A stretch of 64,000 nt of DNA from assembly GCA_947630705.1 (NCBI GenBank), contig CANRIK010000018.1:62001-126000 (forward strand), given 5' to 3'. The stretch is from an uncultured Clostridia bacterium. Its GTDB lineage: Bacteria; Bacillota; Clostridia; Christensenellales; Borkfalkiaceae. Numbering within the stretch: the stretch's first letter is position 1; every line of letters begins with the position of its first letter. Made by a program: the position numbers and the translations under genes. Of the stretch, positions 1 through 6,577 are shown piece by piece. The notes under the pieces were generated by a model. It was not told where the DNA came from, made no database searches, and saw nothing but the letters and a program-made list of their open reading frames with translations.

Positions 1-309
1 ACTTATTTGGATACTTGCTATTTTGATAGAGCTCTTGCGGATTTTAAAAAAATAATTCAAGCGTTAAATCAACAGAATTTAGATCCTAAACGTTGCGCAT
101 ATATTGTTTTTGCTGGGCAAATCGCAGGTAGGGAGAATACTTTTTTAAATTATGAAGCTGAATTTTGGGATGAAACGAAAATAGTTCCTAAAAGGTATTT
201 CTTTTTGAAAGGTATACGGAATTCATTAAAACCACTATATAAGATTAAACATGAATTGGATTTTGAAACTATTAAAGCTTTTGTTGATTTTATATTAACT
301 TTGCTTTGA
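1..309 (+). CDS. C-terminal fragment of an unrecognised protein
   Basis: The reading frame is open from the first base of the window (codons before a TTG at 7 are also open), so this is most likely the 3' end of a gene that begins outside. About 100 residues are visible. They are rich in Lys, Phe, Tyr and Ile, with no membrane segment and no motif I recognise. Base composition is strikingly AT-rich, like the methyltransferase gene that follows and unlike the rest of the window. By position it could be the restriction endonuclease partner of that methyltransferase, but nothing in the visible residues proves this. A promoter for the next gene lies just after its stop, so the two need not be co-transcribed. 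Confidence 0.5.
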   Translation, partial: TYLDTCYFDRALADFKKIIQALNQQNLDPKRCAYIVFAGQIAGRENTFLNYEAEFWDETKIVPKRYFFLKGIRNSLKPLYKIKHELDFETIKAFVDFILTLL

Positions 310-323
310 TTAGACAAAAATAG

Positions 324-352
324 TTGACTAGATATAAAAATTTCTGTATAAT
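324..352 (+). promoter_or_regulatory. Sigma-A promoter of the DNA methyltransferase gene
   Basis: TTGACT at 324-329, a 17-base spacer and TATAAT at 347-352. The methyltransferase ATG at 380 follows after a short leader containing GAGG at 371-374. Confidence 0.75.
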
Positions 353-379
353 ATAAGTAACAATTTGTGTGAGGCAAAA

Positions 380-1213
380 ATGTCAAAAGAGACTTGCCAA
401 TTAAGTTTTTTTGATCCAAATTTGTGCAATAGGGAAAATATTGTTGATCAACCGGATATTTTTGATGGTTGTGGTATTAAATTGGTGCATTGCGATATGT
501 TTGCTCAAAATGGTTTAGCAAAAATTGCAGATAATTTAATTGATGCAATAATTACTGACTTTCCATATGGAACTTTAAACAAAAGAAATAAATGGGATAA
601 GGTTATTGATTATAAAAAATTTTGGGAAGAGGTAAACCGTATCAATAAAATCAATGCTCCTATAATTTCTACTGCACAAATGCCATTTACAGCATATTTA
701 ATCGGTACAAATTATTCTGATTTTAAATATAGCATAGTATGGGAGAAATCGAAAGCAACAGGATATTTGAATGCAAAGAAACAACCGCTACGAGCACATG
801 AAGATATTGTGGTTTTTTACAAAAAGCAATGTACTTATAATCCCCAAATGACAGATGGTGAGCCTTATAATAAGGGGTGTGCCGTTAGAGACACTATGGC
901 ATATGGAGAACAAAAGAAAGCTGTTTTAGTTAAAAATGAAACGGGCTTACGATATCCGCGTTCTGTACAATATTTTGTGACGGCAGAGAGTGAGGGGAAA
1001 TTACATCCTACACAAAAACCCGTTGCACTTTTAGAATGGCTAGTTAAAACTTATACTAATGTGAATGATATTGTTTTAGATCCTTGTATGGGCTCTGCAA
1101 CTACTGCAATAGCATGTATTAAGACTGGTCGCAGATTTATTGGATTTGAACTTAATGATGAATATTTTCAAATAGCTAAAATGAGAGTAAAAAATTTTTT
1201 AGCTTTAAATTGA
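380..1213 (+). CDS. DNA methyltransferase (N4/N6, DNA_methylase family)
   Basis: A site-specific DNA amino-methyltransferase of 277 residues that transfers a methyl group from S-adenosylmethionine to adenine N6 or cytosine N4. The catalytic motif IV appears early as Thr-Asp-Phe-Pro-Tyr-Gly. The usual form is DPPY, and DLPYG occurs in related phage and plasmid enzymes. It is followed by the N-K-W-D segment typical of this subgroup. The AdoMet-binding motif I is near the C-terminus as DPCMGSATTA, followed by a G-R-R-F-I-G-F-E-L block. This IV-then-I order is the beta arrangement. The start is the ATG at 380, preceded by GAGG; a TTG at 365 is also in frame but has no ribosome site. The gene is much more AT-rich than the chromosome around it, which suggests horizontal acquisition. 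Target sequence is unknown. Methyltransferase identity is secure; a restriction partner is not shown. Confidence 0.88.
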   Translation: MSKETCQLSFFDPNLCNRENIVDQPDIFDGCGIKLVHCDMFAQNGLAKIADNLIDAIITDFPYGTLNKRNKWDKVIDYKKFWEEVNRINKINAPIISTAQMPFTAYLIGTNYSDFKYSIVWEKSKATGYLNAKKQPLRAHEDIVVFYKKQCTYNPQMTDGEPYNKGCAVRDTMAYGEQKKAVLVKNETGLRYPRSVQYFVTAESEGKLHPTQKPVALLEWLVKTYTNVNDIVLDPCMGSATTAIACIKTGRRFIGFELNDEYFQIAKMRVKNFLALN

Positions 1214-1256
1214 TTCATTAATATGGCTATAAATACAAAGGAATTTTTTATTAATT

Positions 1257-1301
1257 ACGATAAGAGCGCGACCTTGTATATCAAGGTCGCGCTCTTATCG
1301 T
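1257..1301 (+). terminator. Long near-perfect hairpin after the methyltransferase
   Basis: A 20-bp uninterrupted stem (arms 1257-1276 and 1282-1301) around a five-base TATAT loop. The stem core is GC-rich. It lacks a strong T-run on either side, so it is not a textbook intrinsic terminator, although it sits where the methyltransferase transcript should end. It may also mark the edge of an inserted segment, because base composition changes here. Confidence 0.55.
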
Positions 1302-1305
1302 TAAA

Positions 1306-1336
1306 AATAGAGGCGGACAATTTCGTCCGCCTTTTC
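1306..1336 (-). terminator. Intrinsic terminator of rpsT
   Basis: Stem 1311-1318 with 1325-1332 (AGGCGGAC and its complement). On the minus strand the hairpin is followed by a T-rich stretch (complement of 1301-1308). It also has a short T-run on the plus strand and could work in both directions. Confidence 0.75.
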
Positions 1337-1356
1337 TGTTAATTGATTAATTGAAT

Positions 1357-1620
1357 TCAGGCCATAGCATTGAGCTTTTTTGCCAAACCGGATTTTTTGT
1401 TCGCGGCTGTGTTCTTCTTTATGACACCCTTCGAAACCGCACCGTCTATAACGGAGCAGGTGTGGGGGAATAAAGACGTGGCAGTCTCTTTATCGCCGTT
1501 CTGAATAGCCGTAAGAAGTTTTTTGACCTCGGTCTTCATTTCAGACTTCAAGGCCTTGTTTCTTTCCGTTTTCTTATCGGTTACAAGCACGCGCTTTTTG
1601 GCAGATTTTATATTAGGCAT
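1357..1620 (-). CDS. rpsT: 30S ribosomal protein S20
   Basis: Small-subunit ribosomal protein that binds 16S rRNA early in assembly. It has 87 residues, the usual bacterial length, is strongly basic, and begins with the family signature M-P-N-I-K-S-A-K-K-R followed by a long helical region. The ATG at 1620 is preceded on the minus strand by AAAGGAG at good spacing. It stands alone, with its own promoter upstream (1664-1692) and its own terminator downstream. Identification is firm. Confidence 0.97.
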   Translation of the reverse strand: MPNIKSAKKRVLVTDKKTERNKALKSEMKTEVKKLLTAIQNGDKETATSLFPHTCSVIDGAVSKGVIKKNTAANKKSGLAKKLNAMA

Positions 1621-1663
1621 CAGATATCTCCTTTAATACCGTATTCTCTTAAACTACTGTGTA

Positions 1664-1692
1664 ATTTTATCATAAAAAATATTTATTGTAAA
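1664..1692 (-). promoter_or_regulatory. Sigma-A promoter of rpsT
   Basis: Read on the minus strand: TTTACA (1692-1687), a 17-base spacer and TAAAAT (1669-1664), about 45 bases before the rpsT start. Confidence 0.6.
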
Positions 1693-1756
1693 CTGTTTTT
1701 AATTCGCTTTTACTATTTTTTTTAATATATTTTACCTTTATACAATATTAATAATA

Positions 1757-2509
1757 ATGATGAATAGTGATTTCTCCAAAACCAAAACCGCTTGTTTTTT
1801 CGACAGCGGTATAGGCGGCTTGCCCCTAATGTATAAATGCTACGAATTGCGCAGTGATTTCGATTTTGCGTATTTTGCCGACAATTATAACGTTCCGTAC
1901 GGAAACAAAACTCATAAAGAAATCTCCGATAGGGTGAGTCTTATATTCGAAAAAATGGCGTTGTTGGAGCCGACGGTAGCTGTGGTGGCTTGTAACACTG
2001 TTACTGCGGAGTGCATAGAGGATTTAAGGCGTAAATATTCTTTCCCGATAATCGGAATTCAGCCGGCGGTAAAACCGGCAGCCGAAAGGTCGGCAAAATG
2101 CGTCGTTCTCGCAACACAGGCTACTGCCGACAGCCATTCCCTGCAAAAACTTATCGGGGAATACGGCGGCGGACATACCGAAGCGGTGGCATGCAAAAAT
2201 CTCGCCGAATACATAGAAAACAATATTTTCAATCTGAATAAAGAGGAAATTTTCGGTTTGTTACCCAAAATTTCATGCGACGGCATTGTGTTGGGTTGCA
2301 CGCATTACAGCTATATTGCCGATATTGTCGCCGATTTTTACGGTTGTCCGGTATACGACGGCACAGACGGAACGGCTGACAGATTTTGTAAAATATTAGG
2401 GAAACCTGACCACCAGAGAAAACAGGGCAAAGAAGCGGCGTTTTATGGCGGAAATTGTTTAAAAAACTCAAAAATCTTCGAATATTTGAAAGAAAATCAA
2501 AGAAATTGA
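1757..2509 (+). CDS. murI: Glutamate racemase
   Basis: Converts L-glutamate to D-glutamate for the peptidoglycan stem peptide, in the cytoplasm. The 250 residues show the full signature set: FFDSGIGGL with Asp16, YFAD, PYGNK, ACNTVTA containing catalytic Cys79, a GIQPAVKPA block, and LGCTHY containing catalytic Cys181. Both cysteines of the two-base mechanism are present. Two adjacent ATG codons (1757 and 1760) could start the protein; neither has a clear Shine-Dalgarno sequence. It lies between divergent rpsT and the mraZ promoter, so it supplies a precursor for the Mur ligases encoded just downstream but is probably transcribed separately from them. Confidence 0.95.
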   Translation: MMNSDFSKTKTACFFDSGIGGLPLMYKCYELRSDFDFAYFADNYNVPYGNKTHKEISDRVSLIFEKMALLEPTVAVVACNTVTAECIEDLRRKYSFPIIGIQPAVKPAAERSAKCVVLATQATADSHSLQKLIGEYGGGHTEAVACKNLAEYIENNIFNLNKEEIFGLLPKISCDGIVLGCTHYSYIADIVADFYGCPVYDGTDGTADRFCKILGKPDHQRKQGKEAAFYGGNCLKNSKIFEYLKENQRN

Positions 2510-2525
2510 AAGTTGTAAAAGGTCA

Positions 2526-2595
2526 AAAGTGGTTTAAAATTAAAAAAATATAAAATTTTTTACCCAAAGTGGTTGACAGTGGTCAACTTGGGTGT
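2526..2595 (+). promoter_or_regulatory. MraZ-box repeats (autoregulatory operator)
   Basis: Ten-base direct repeats of the AAAGTGGT type: AAAGTGGTTT at 2526, AAAGTGGTTG at 2566, ACAGTGGTCA at 2576 and a degenerate ACTTGGGTGT at 2586. The last three are tandem with 10-bp phasing and overlap the -35 and spacer of the mraZ promoter. The distal copy lies exactly 40 bp upstream. MraZ is known to bind phased GTGG-type repeats before its own gene, so this is very likely its operator. Confidence 0.75.
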
Positions 2596-2601
2596 TATAA
2601 T
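2573..2601 (+). promoter_or_regulatory. Consensus sigma-A promoter of the mraZ/dcw operon
   Basis: TTGACA at 2573-2578, exactly 17 bases, then TATAAT at 2596-2601: a perfect consensus. It is embedded in the MraZ repeats, so a bound MraZ would occlude RNA polymerase. Confidence 0.9.
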
Positions 2602-2630
2602 CTTATTACAGTTTGCAATCGGAAAAAAGC

Positions 2631-3113
2631 ATGAGCATTTTAACAGGAGCGTACAACCATTCGGTTGACGGTAAAAACAGAATAAGAATACCGGCCAAGC
2701 TCCGCAGTGATTTGGGTATAGATTTTTCGGAGACCGAGGACAAGGAGAATAAAGATAAAAGATTCAGCCTTGTATTTCATACGGGAACCGACGGCTGTAT
2801 AGCCGTATATACCCAAGAAGCGGTCGATAAAATATTTGCTCCTTTTGCCGATATCAAAATGTCGGACTTTGAAAAATACAGAGCGGTAAGAAGATATTTA
2901 AATACTTTCGAAACCGTAGAGAGCGACCCTCAGGGCCGACTGGTTGTACCCCCGAAGTTCAGACAACACGCAAAAATCAAAAAAGATATCGTTATCTGCG
3001 GAACGGTCGATCACATAGAAATTTGGGCAAAAGAAGTTTACGACGAATACTTCGGCATAAACGATATGAGTGTGGCGGACGTAAACGAACTCGTAAAGAT
3101 TCTTGACCTTTAA
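2631..3113 (+). CDS. mraZ: Transcriptional regulator MraZ
   Basis: DNA-binding protein that heads the division and cell-wall operon and regulates it. From the ATG at 2631 it has 160 residues and contains two SpoVT/AbrB-like MraZ half domains: one around D-G-K-N-R-I-R-I-P-A-K-L-R near the N-terminus and a second around D-P-Q-G-R-L-V-V-P-P-K-F-R. The chosen start gives the standard MSILTGAYNHSVD beginning; a TTG at 2613 is in frame but would lie almost at the transcription start. The first domain carries a charged insertion (about residues 29-45, E/D/K-rich) that is longer than usual. Phased target repeats lie directly upstream. It is followed after three bases by rsmH. Confidence 0.95.
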   Translation: MSILTGAYNHSVDGKNRIRIPAKLRSDLGIDFSETEDKENKDKRFSLVFHTGTDGCIAVYTQEAVDKIFAPFADIKMSDFEKYRAVRRYLNTFETVESDPQGRLVVPPKFRQHAKIKKDIVICGTVDHIEIWAKEVYDEYFGINDMSVADVNELVKILDL

Positions 3114-3116
3114 AAT

Positions 3117-4058
3117 ATGAAAGAATTTGCGCATATACCCGTAATGCTTGAAGAGTGTATGCTGGGACTTAATTTAAAGAGCGGCGGCGTATATTTCGAC
3201 GGCACAGTAGGAGCGGCGGGACATTCGTATGAAATATTAAAGCGTTCGGCTCCCGACGGAAAACTCATCGCGACGGATCTTGACGACGAAGCGATAGCGG
3301 CGGCTACTGCAAGACTCGCACCCTTTAAAGGCAGATTTGAAATTTACAAGTCGAACTATAAGAACTATGAGCAAGTACTTGCCGAAGCGGAAATCGACAG
3401 TTTAGACGGAATATTGTTGGATTTCGGAGTGTCAAGTCACCAGCTTGACGACGCGGAACGCGGATTCAGTTATATGAAACCGGAAGCTCCGCTGGACATG
3501 AGAATGGACCAACAGCAATCGCTGACCGCGGAATACATAGTAAACAATTACTCGCAAACCGAGCTCGCAAGGATATTGAGGGAATTCGGCGAAGAAAAAT
3601 TTGCCTCGGCAATAGCCGCAAATATCGTTAAAGCAAGGACGGTAGAGGCTATAAAAACAAGCGGCCGACTGGCAAAAATAATCGAATCCGCTATACCGGC
3701 TAAATTCCGTCAGAACGGACCTCCGGCAAGAAAAAGTTTTCAAGCCATAAGGATAGCCGTAAACGGAGAATTATCAGGACTCTACGAATGCGTTTTAGGC
3801 TTGACCCGAAGGCTGAAAAAAGGCGGACGTATTGCAATAATTACTTTTCATTCTCTTGAAGACAGAATAGTTAAACAGGCTTTCAGAATGTTGGAGTGCG
3901 ACTGTATCTGTGACAAAAGTTTACCTGTTTGCGTCTGCGGCAAAAAGAAAGAAATCGAAATTATAACCAAAAAGCCGATTGAGGCGAGCGTCCTCGAAAT
4001 GGCGCAAAATCCGCGCGCGAGGAGCGCGAAACTGCGAATAGCGGAAAAAATAATCTAA
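3117..4058 (+). CDS. rsmH: 16S rRNA (cytosine1402-N4)-methyltransferase
   Basis: Methylates the N4 of C1402 in the decoding centre of 16S rRNA using S-adenosylmethionine. The 313 residues match the family length. The N-terminal H-I-P-V-M-L-E-E block is followed by the AdoMet-binding motif F-D-G-T-V-G-A-A-G-H-S (about 28-37). Further conserved blocks are D-G-I-L-L-D-F-G-V-S-S-H-Q-L-D, R-G-F-S-Y and F-Q-A-I-R-I-A-V-N-G-E-L. The C-terminal F-H-S-L-E-D-R-I-V-K signature precedes the Lys/Arg-rich tail N-P-R-A-R-S-A-K-L-R. It starts three bases after mraZ and is translated from the same mRNA. Confidence 0.97.
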   Translation: MKEFAHIPVMLEECMLGLNLKSGGVYFDGTVGAAGHSYEILKRSAPDGKLIATDLDDEAIAAATARLAPFKGRFEIYKSNYKNYEQVLAEAEIDSLDGILLDFGVSSHQLDDAERGFSYMKPEAPLDMRMDQQQSLTAEYIVNNYSQTELARILREFGEEKFASAIAANIVKARTVEAIKTSGRLAKIIESAIPAKFRQNGPPARKSFQAIRIAVNGELSGLYECVLGLTRRLKKGGRIAIITFHSLEDRIVKQAFRMLECDCICDKSLPVCVCGKKKEIEIITKKPIEASVLEMAQNPRARSAKLRIAEKII

Positions 4059-4077
4059 TTTGCGATAAGGAGAAAAT

Positions 4078-4809
4078 ATGGCAGTCGCAACCCCGATTTT
4101 AGAAAAAAGAATTGAAGATACGGCCGAAAAGAATTGCGAAAATACCGAAGTAATGTCGGCGGACGAATTACACAATTCCAAAATCAGACGGATTTATGCT
4201 CAACTTATAAATCCTGAAACCAAAATGAGCGATATAAGACCTGCGGAGCCGGTACAGGATTATGCACCCACTCGCGTCGAGAATTACGAACAGACAATAT
4301 CCGCGCCGCAATCACAGGAACAGCAGGTTTATCTTGTAGATAACGCACGTGCCGACGCAGACATATTCCGCGCCGACAGCGCTATAAATAGAAGAGTAGA
4401 GGAAGTTGCGGAGGCGGAGCCTCAAACCGCTATGCAACAAGCCGTAAGCGAAGAGGAAAATGAAGATTTGATGCCTTCGCGCACGACTATGCAGTATTCT
4501 ACCGATTCAAAGAAAGACATTGAAGAGGGCACAATTTCAAACAGAGACGCGGCAAAGCGTATAAGTTTGACAAAACGCGATAAAGTAATTATCGCCGTAG
4601 TTGTTTCCGTAATAATTGCACTGTTTGTACTTATAATAGTCAACTCGGCAATCATTTCAAGCGTAAACAACGATTTGGGCTCTCTTCAAAGTTCTTTGAA
4701 TAATGCGCGCAACGCATATCAGAGAGTTACGCAAGAAGCAAACGAATACAGAGCAAATTTCGATGTAACTTTGCAAACTCTCGCCGATAATCTGGGAATG
4801 GTCAGATAA
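4078..4809 (+). CDS. ftsL: FtsL-like division protein with a long cytoplasmic tail
   Basis: A single-pass membrane protein in the ftsL position between rsmH and ftsI. Sequence similarity alone would not identify it. Of 243 residues, the first 165 or so are acidic, Gln/Glu-rich and probably disordered. A basic stretch K-R-I-S-L-T-K-R-D-K leads into one hydrophobic segment (about 170-193), followed by a short extracytoplasmic helix (195-230) with heptad-like spacing. FtsL proteins are small bitopic coiled-coil proteins that join FtsB and DivIB/FtsQ to activate FtsW and FtsI. The TM-plus-coil end fits, but the N-terminal tail is far longer than the usual 30-60 residues. The start has a strong AAGGAG. 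The name rests on position and topology. Confidence 0.65.
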   Translation: MAVATPILEKRIEDTAEKNCENTEVMSADELHNSKIRRIYAQLINPETKMSDIRPAEPVQDYAPTRVENYEQTISAPQSQEQQVYLVDNARADADIFRADSAINRRVEEVAEAEPQTAMQQAVSEEENEDLMPSRTTMQYSTDSKKDIEEGTISNRDAAKRISLTKRDKVIIAVVVSVIIALFVLIIVNSAIISSVNNDLGSLQSSLNNARNAYQRVTQEANEYRANFDVTLQTLADNLGMVR

Positions 4810-4815
4810 GGAGAA

Positions 4816-6567
4816 TTGATTATAAAACTAAATAAAACTGGATTTTCCGTTACGGTTTTACAAAAGAGGTTATTGTCTTTGTGTTTGACAATAACCTTTA
4901 TTTTTTGTCTGATTGCGGCAAGACTCATATACGTACAGCTGTGTTGGAGCAATGAATTGAAGTTGCGCGCCACAGATCAGTGGAACAGAGAAATTCCCAT
5001 AATTGCCGCGCGCGGAAATATTCTTGACAGAAACGGAGTCGTTCTTGCCGGAAATCAGTCTACATTCAGTGTGTTTTTGCGCCCGAATGCGGTTAAAAAC
5101 GCAGAATATACGGCCACAGTTCTGGGCGGAATTTTCAACGTGGACGCAAACGAAATTCTCAATAAAATACGGGGCGGAAAAATTTCCGAAATTACCGTAG
5201 CTCGTCAGACCTCGAAACAAGCGGTTGAAAAACTCGTGTCTTACGGTTTGGACGGCGTTTATTATGCGCGTGATAATTCCAGAAATTATTCTTATGACGA
5301 TGCGCTCTGTCAGGTTCTCGGTTTTACCGCGTCCGACGGCTCGGGAATAGCCGGTGTCGAAAAGTTTTACGATAACGTTTTGTCGGGTAAGAACGGAGAA
5401 ATTTCTTATACCACCGATATAGTGGGTATAGAAACCGAAAATCCGACCGTAATATACAGCGAAGCGTCAGCCGGCGACAGTATAAAATTGACCGTTGATA
5501 TAGACATTCAGTTGGCCGCCGAAGAAGCCATGAAATCGGTGTACGTCTCTTCGCAGGCGAAAGCCGTCTCTTGTGTTGTTCTGAATCCGCAGAATTTCGA
5601 CATTCTTTCGCTTGTAAATTATCCTTCATATGATTTGAACGATGTTCCGCGCGACGATACCGATAGATTAAACGCTCTGACAAGGAATTCCGTGATAAGC
5701 GATATTTACGAGCCCGGCTCAACGTTTAAGGTCATAACCGCCGCCGCGAATATAGAAGAGTATCTGCTCGGTAATACAAATGCGTTTTCCAATTCTTACA
5801 TATTCAACAGCAGCCGCACCAGAACGGTGGACGGCACAAAGATCAAGTGCTGGTCAAACCACGAAAACGGAAAGCATACCAACCAAACTCTTTCGATGGC
5901 GTTGAATAACAGCTGTAACCCTTGTTTTACAGATATTGCTCTCTCTTTGGGTAGCCAAACATTTTACAAGTATCTTCAAAACTTCGGCTTCGGGAACGTC
6001 ACGGGCATAGACTTTAACGGTGAAGCGCTCGGCATGCTTGTTCCGCAAACTGCCGTCCGAGATTGCGATCTTGCAAGAATAGGTTTCGGGCAGACTGTTG
6101 CCGTCACGGGTATTCAGCTCGCATGCGCGGTGGCCTCCGCTGTAAACGGCGGAAACTATTATGTTCCGAGACTTTTGAAAAGTATTGTTTCGGCGGACGG
6201 GAAGTCGGTTGCCGAAAATAAACCGGTCTTGAAAAATAAAGTCATAAGCGACGAAGCCTCGCATATTCTTGCCGAAATGCTTGAAGGCGTAGTCAAAGAG
6301 GGCAGCGGCACGCACGCATACATAGAGGGCTATCGCGTGGGAGGAAAGACCGGAACCGCGCAAAAATACGAAGACGGTCATGTGGCGCAGGGCAAATACG
6401 TGTCGTCATTTACGGGATTTTTTCCGGCGAATGACCCTCAATATCTTGCTCTCGTTATTGTTGATGAACCGCAGGGTACATATTACGGCAGTACTGTTGC
6501 GGCTCCCGTTGCAAAACAGATATTCGAAGACATAATCAGAATAAAAAATATACAGCCATTTGTATAA
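4816..6567 (+). CDS. ftsI: Peptidoglycan transpeptidase, class B PBP (FtsI/PBP2B-like)
   Basis: Cross-links septal peptidoglycan on the outer face of the membrane, working with FtsW. The 583 residues contain an N-terminal anchor (about 19-41), a dimerisation domain beginning R-G-N-I-L-D-R-N-G, and a transpeptidase domain. Catalytic motifs are Ser302-T-F-Lys305, Ser366-C-Asn368 and Lys511-Thr-Gly. There is no C-terminal PASTA domain, unlike SpoVD and many division PBPs of Firmicutes. The start is uncertain. The TTG at 4816 is only two bases from the AAGGAG (4808-4813), and no ATG or GTG lies nearby in frame. ATT at 4819 or ATA at 4822 would have better spacing. It follows ftsL by six bases and precedes murE. 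Confidence 0.93.
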   Translation: MIIKLNKTGFSVTVLQKRLLSLCLTITFIFCLIAARLIYVQLCWSNELKLRATDQWNREIPIIAARGNILDRNGVVLAGNQSTFSVFLRPNAVKNAEYTATVLGGIFNVDANEILNKIRGGKISEITVARQTSKQAVEKLVSYGLDGVYYARDNSRNYSYDDALCQVLGFTASDGSGIAGVEKFYDNVLSGKNGEISYTTDIVGIETENPTVIYSEASAGDSIKLTVDIDIQLAAEEAMKSVYVSSQAKAVSCVVLNPQNFDILSLVNYPSYDLNDVPRDDTDRLNALTRNSVISDIYEPGSTFKVITAAANIEEYLLGNTNAFSNSYIFNSSRTRTVDGTKIKCWSNHENGKHTNQTLSMALNNSCNPCFTDIALSLGSQTFYKYLQNFGFGNVTGIDFNGEALGMLVPQTAVRDCDLARIGFGQTVAVTGIQLACAVASAVNGGNYYVPRLLKSIVSADGKSVAENKPVLKNKVISDEASHILAEMLEGVVKEGSGTHAYIEGYRVGGKTGTAQKYEDGHVAQGKYVSSFTGFFPANDPQYLALVIVDEPQGTYYGSTVAAPVAKQIFEDIIRIKNIQPFV

Positions 6568-6577
6568 AGGTGATTAA

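Noticed and set aside
2613-2631. Upstream TTG start for mraZ
   Set aside because: It lies only about 12 bases after the -10, probably at or just past the transcription start, and the ATG at 2631 gives the conserved MraZ N-terminus.
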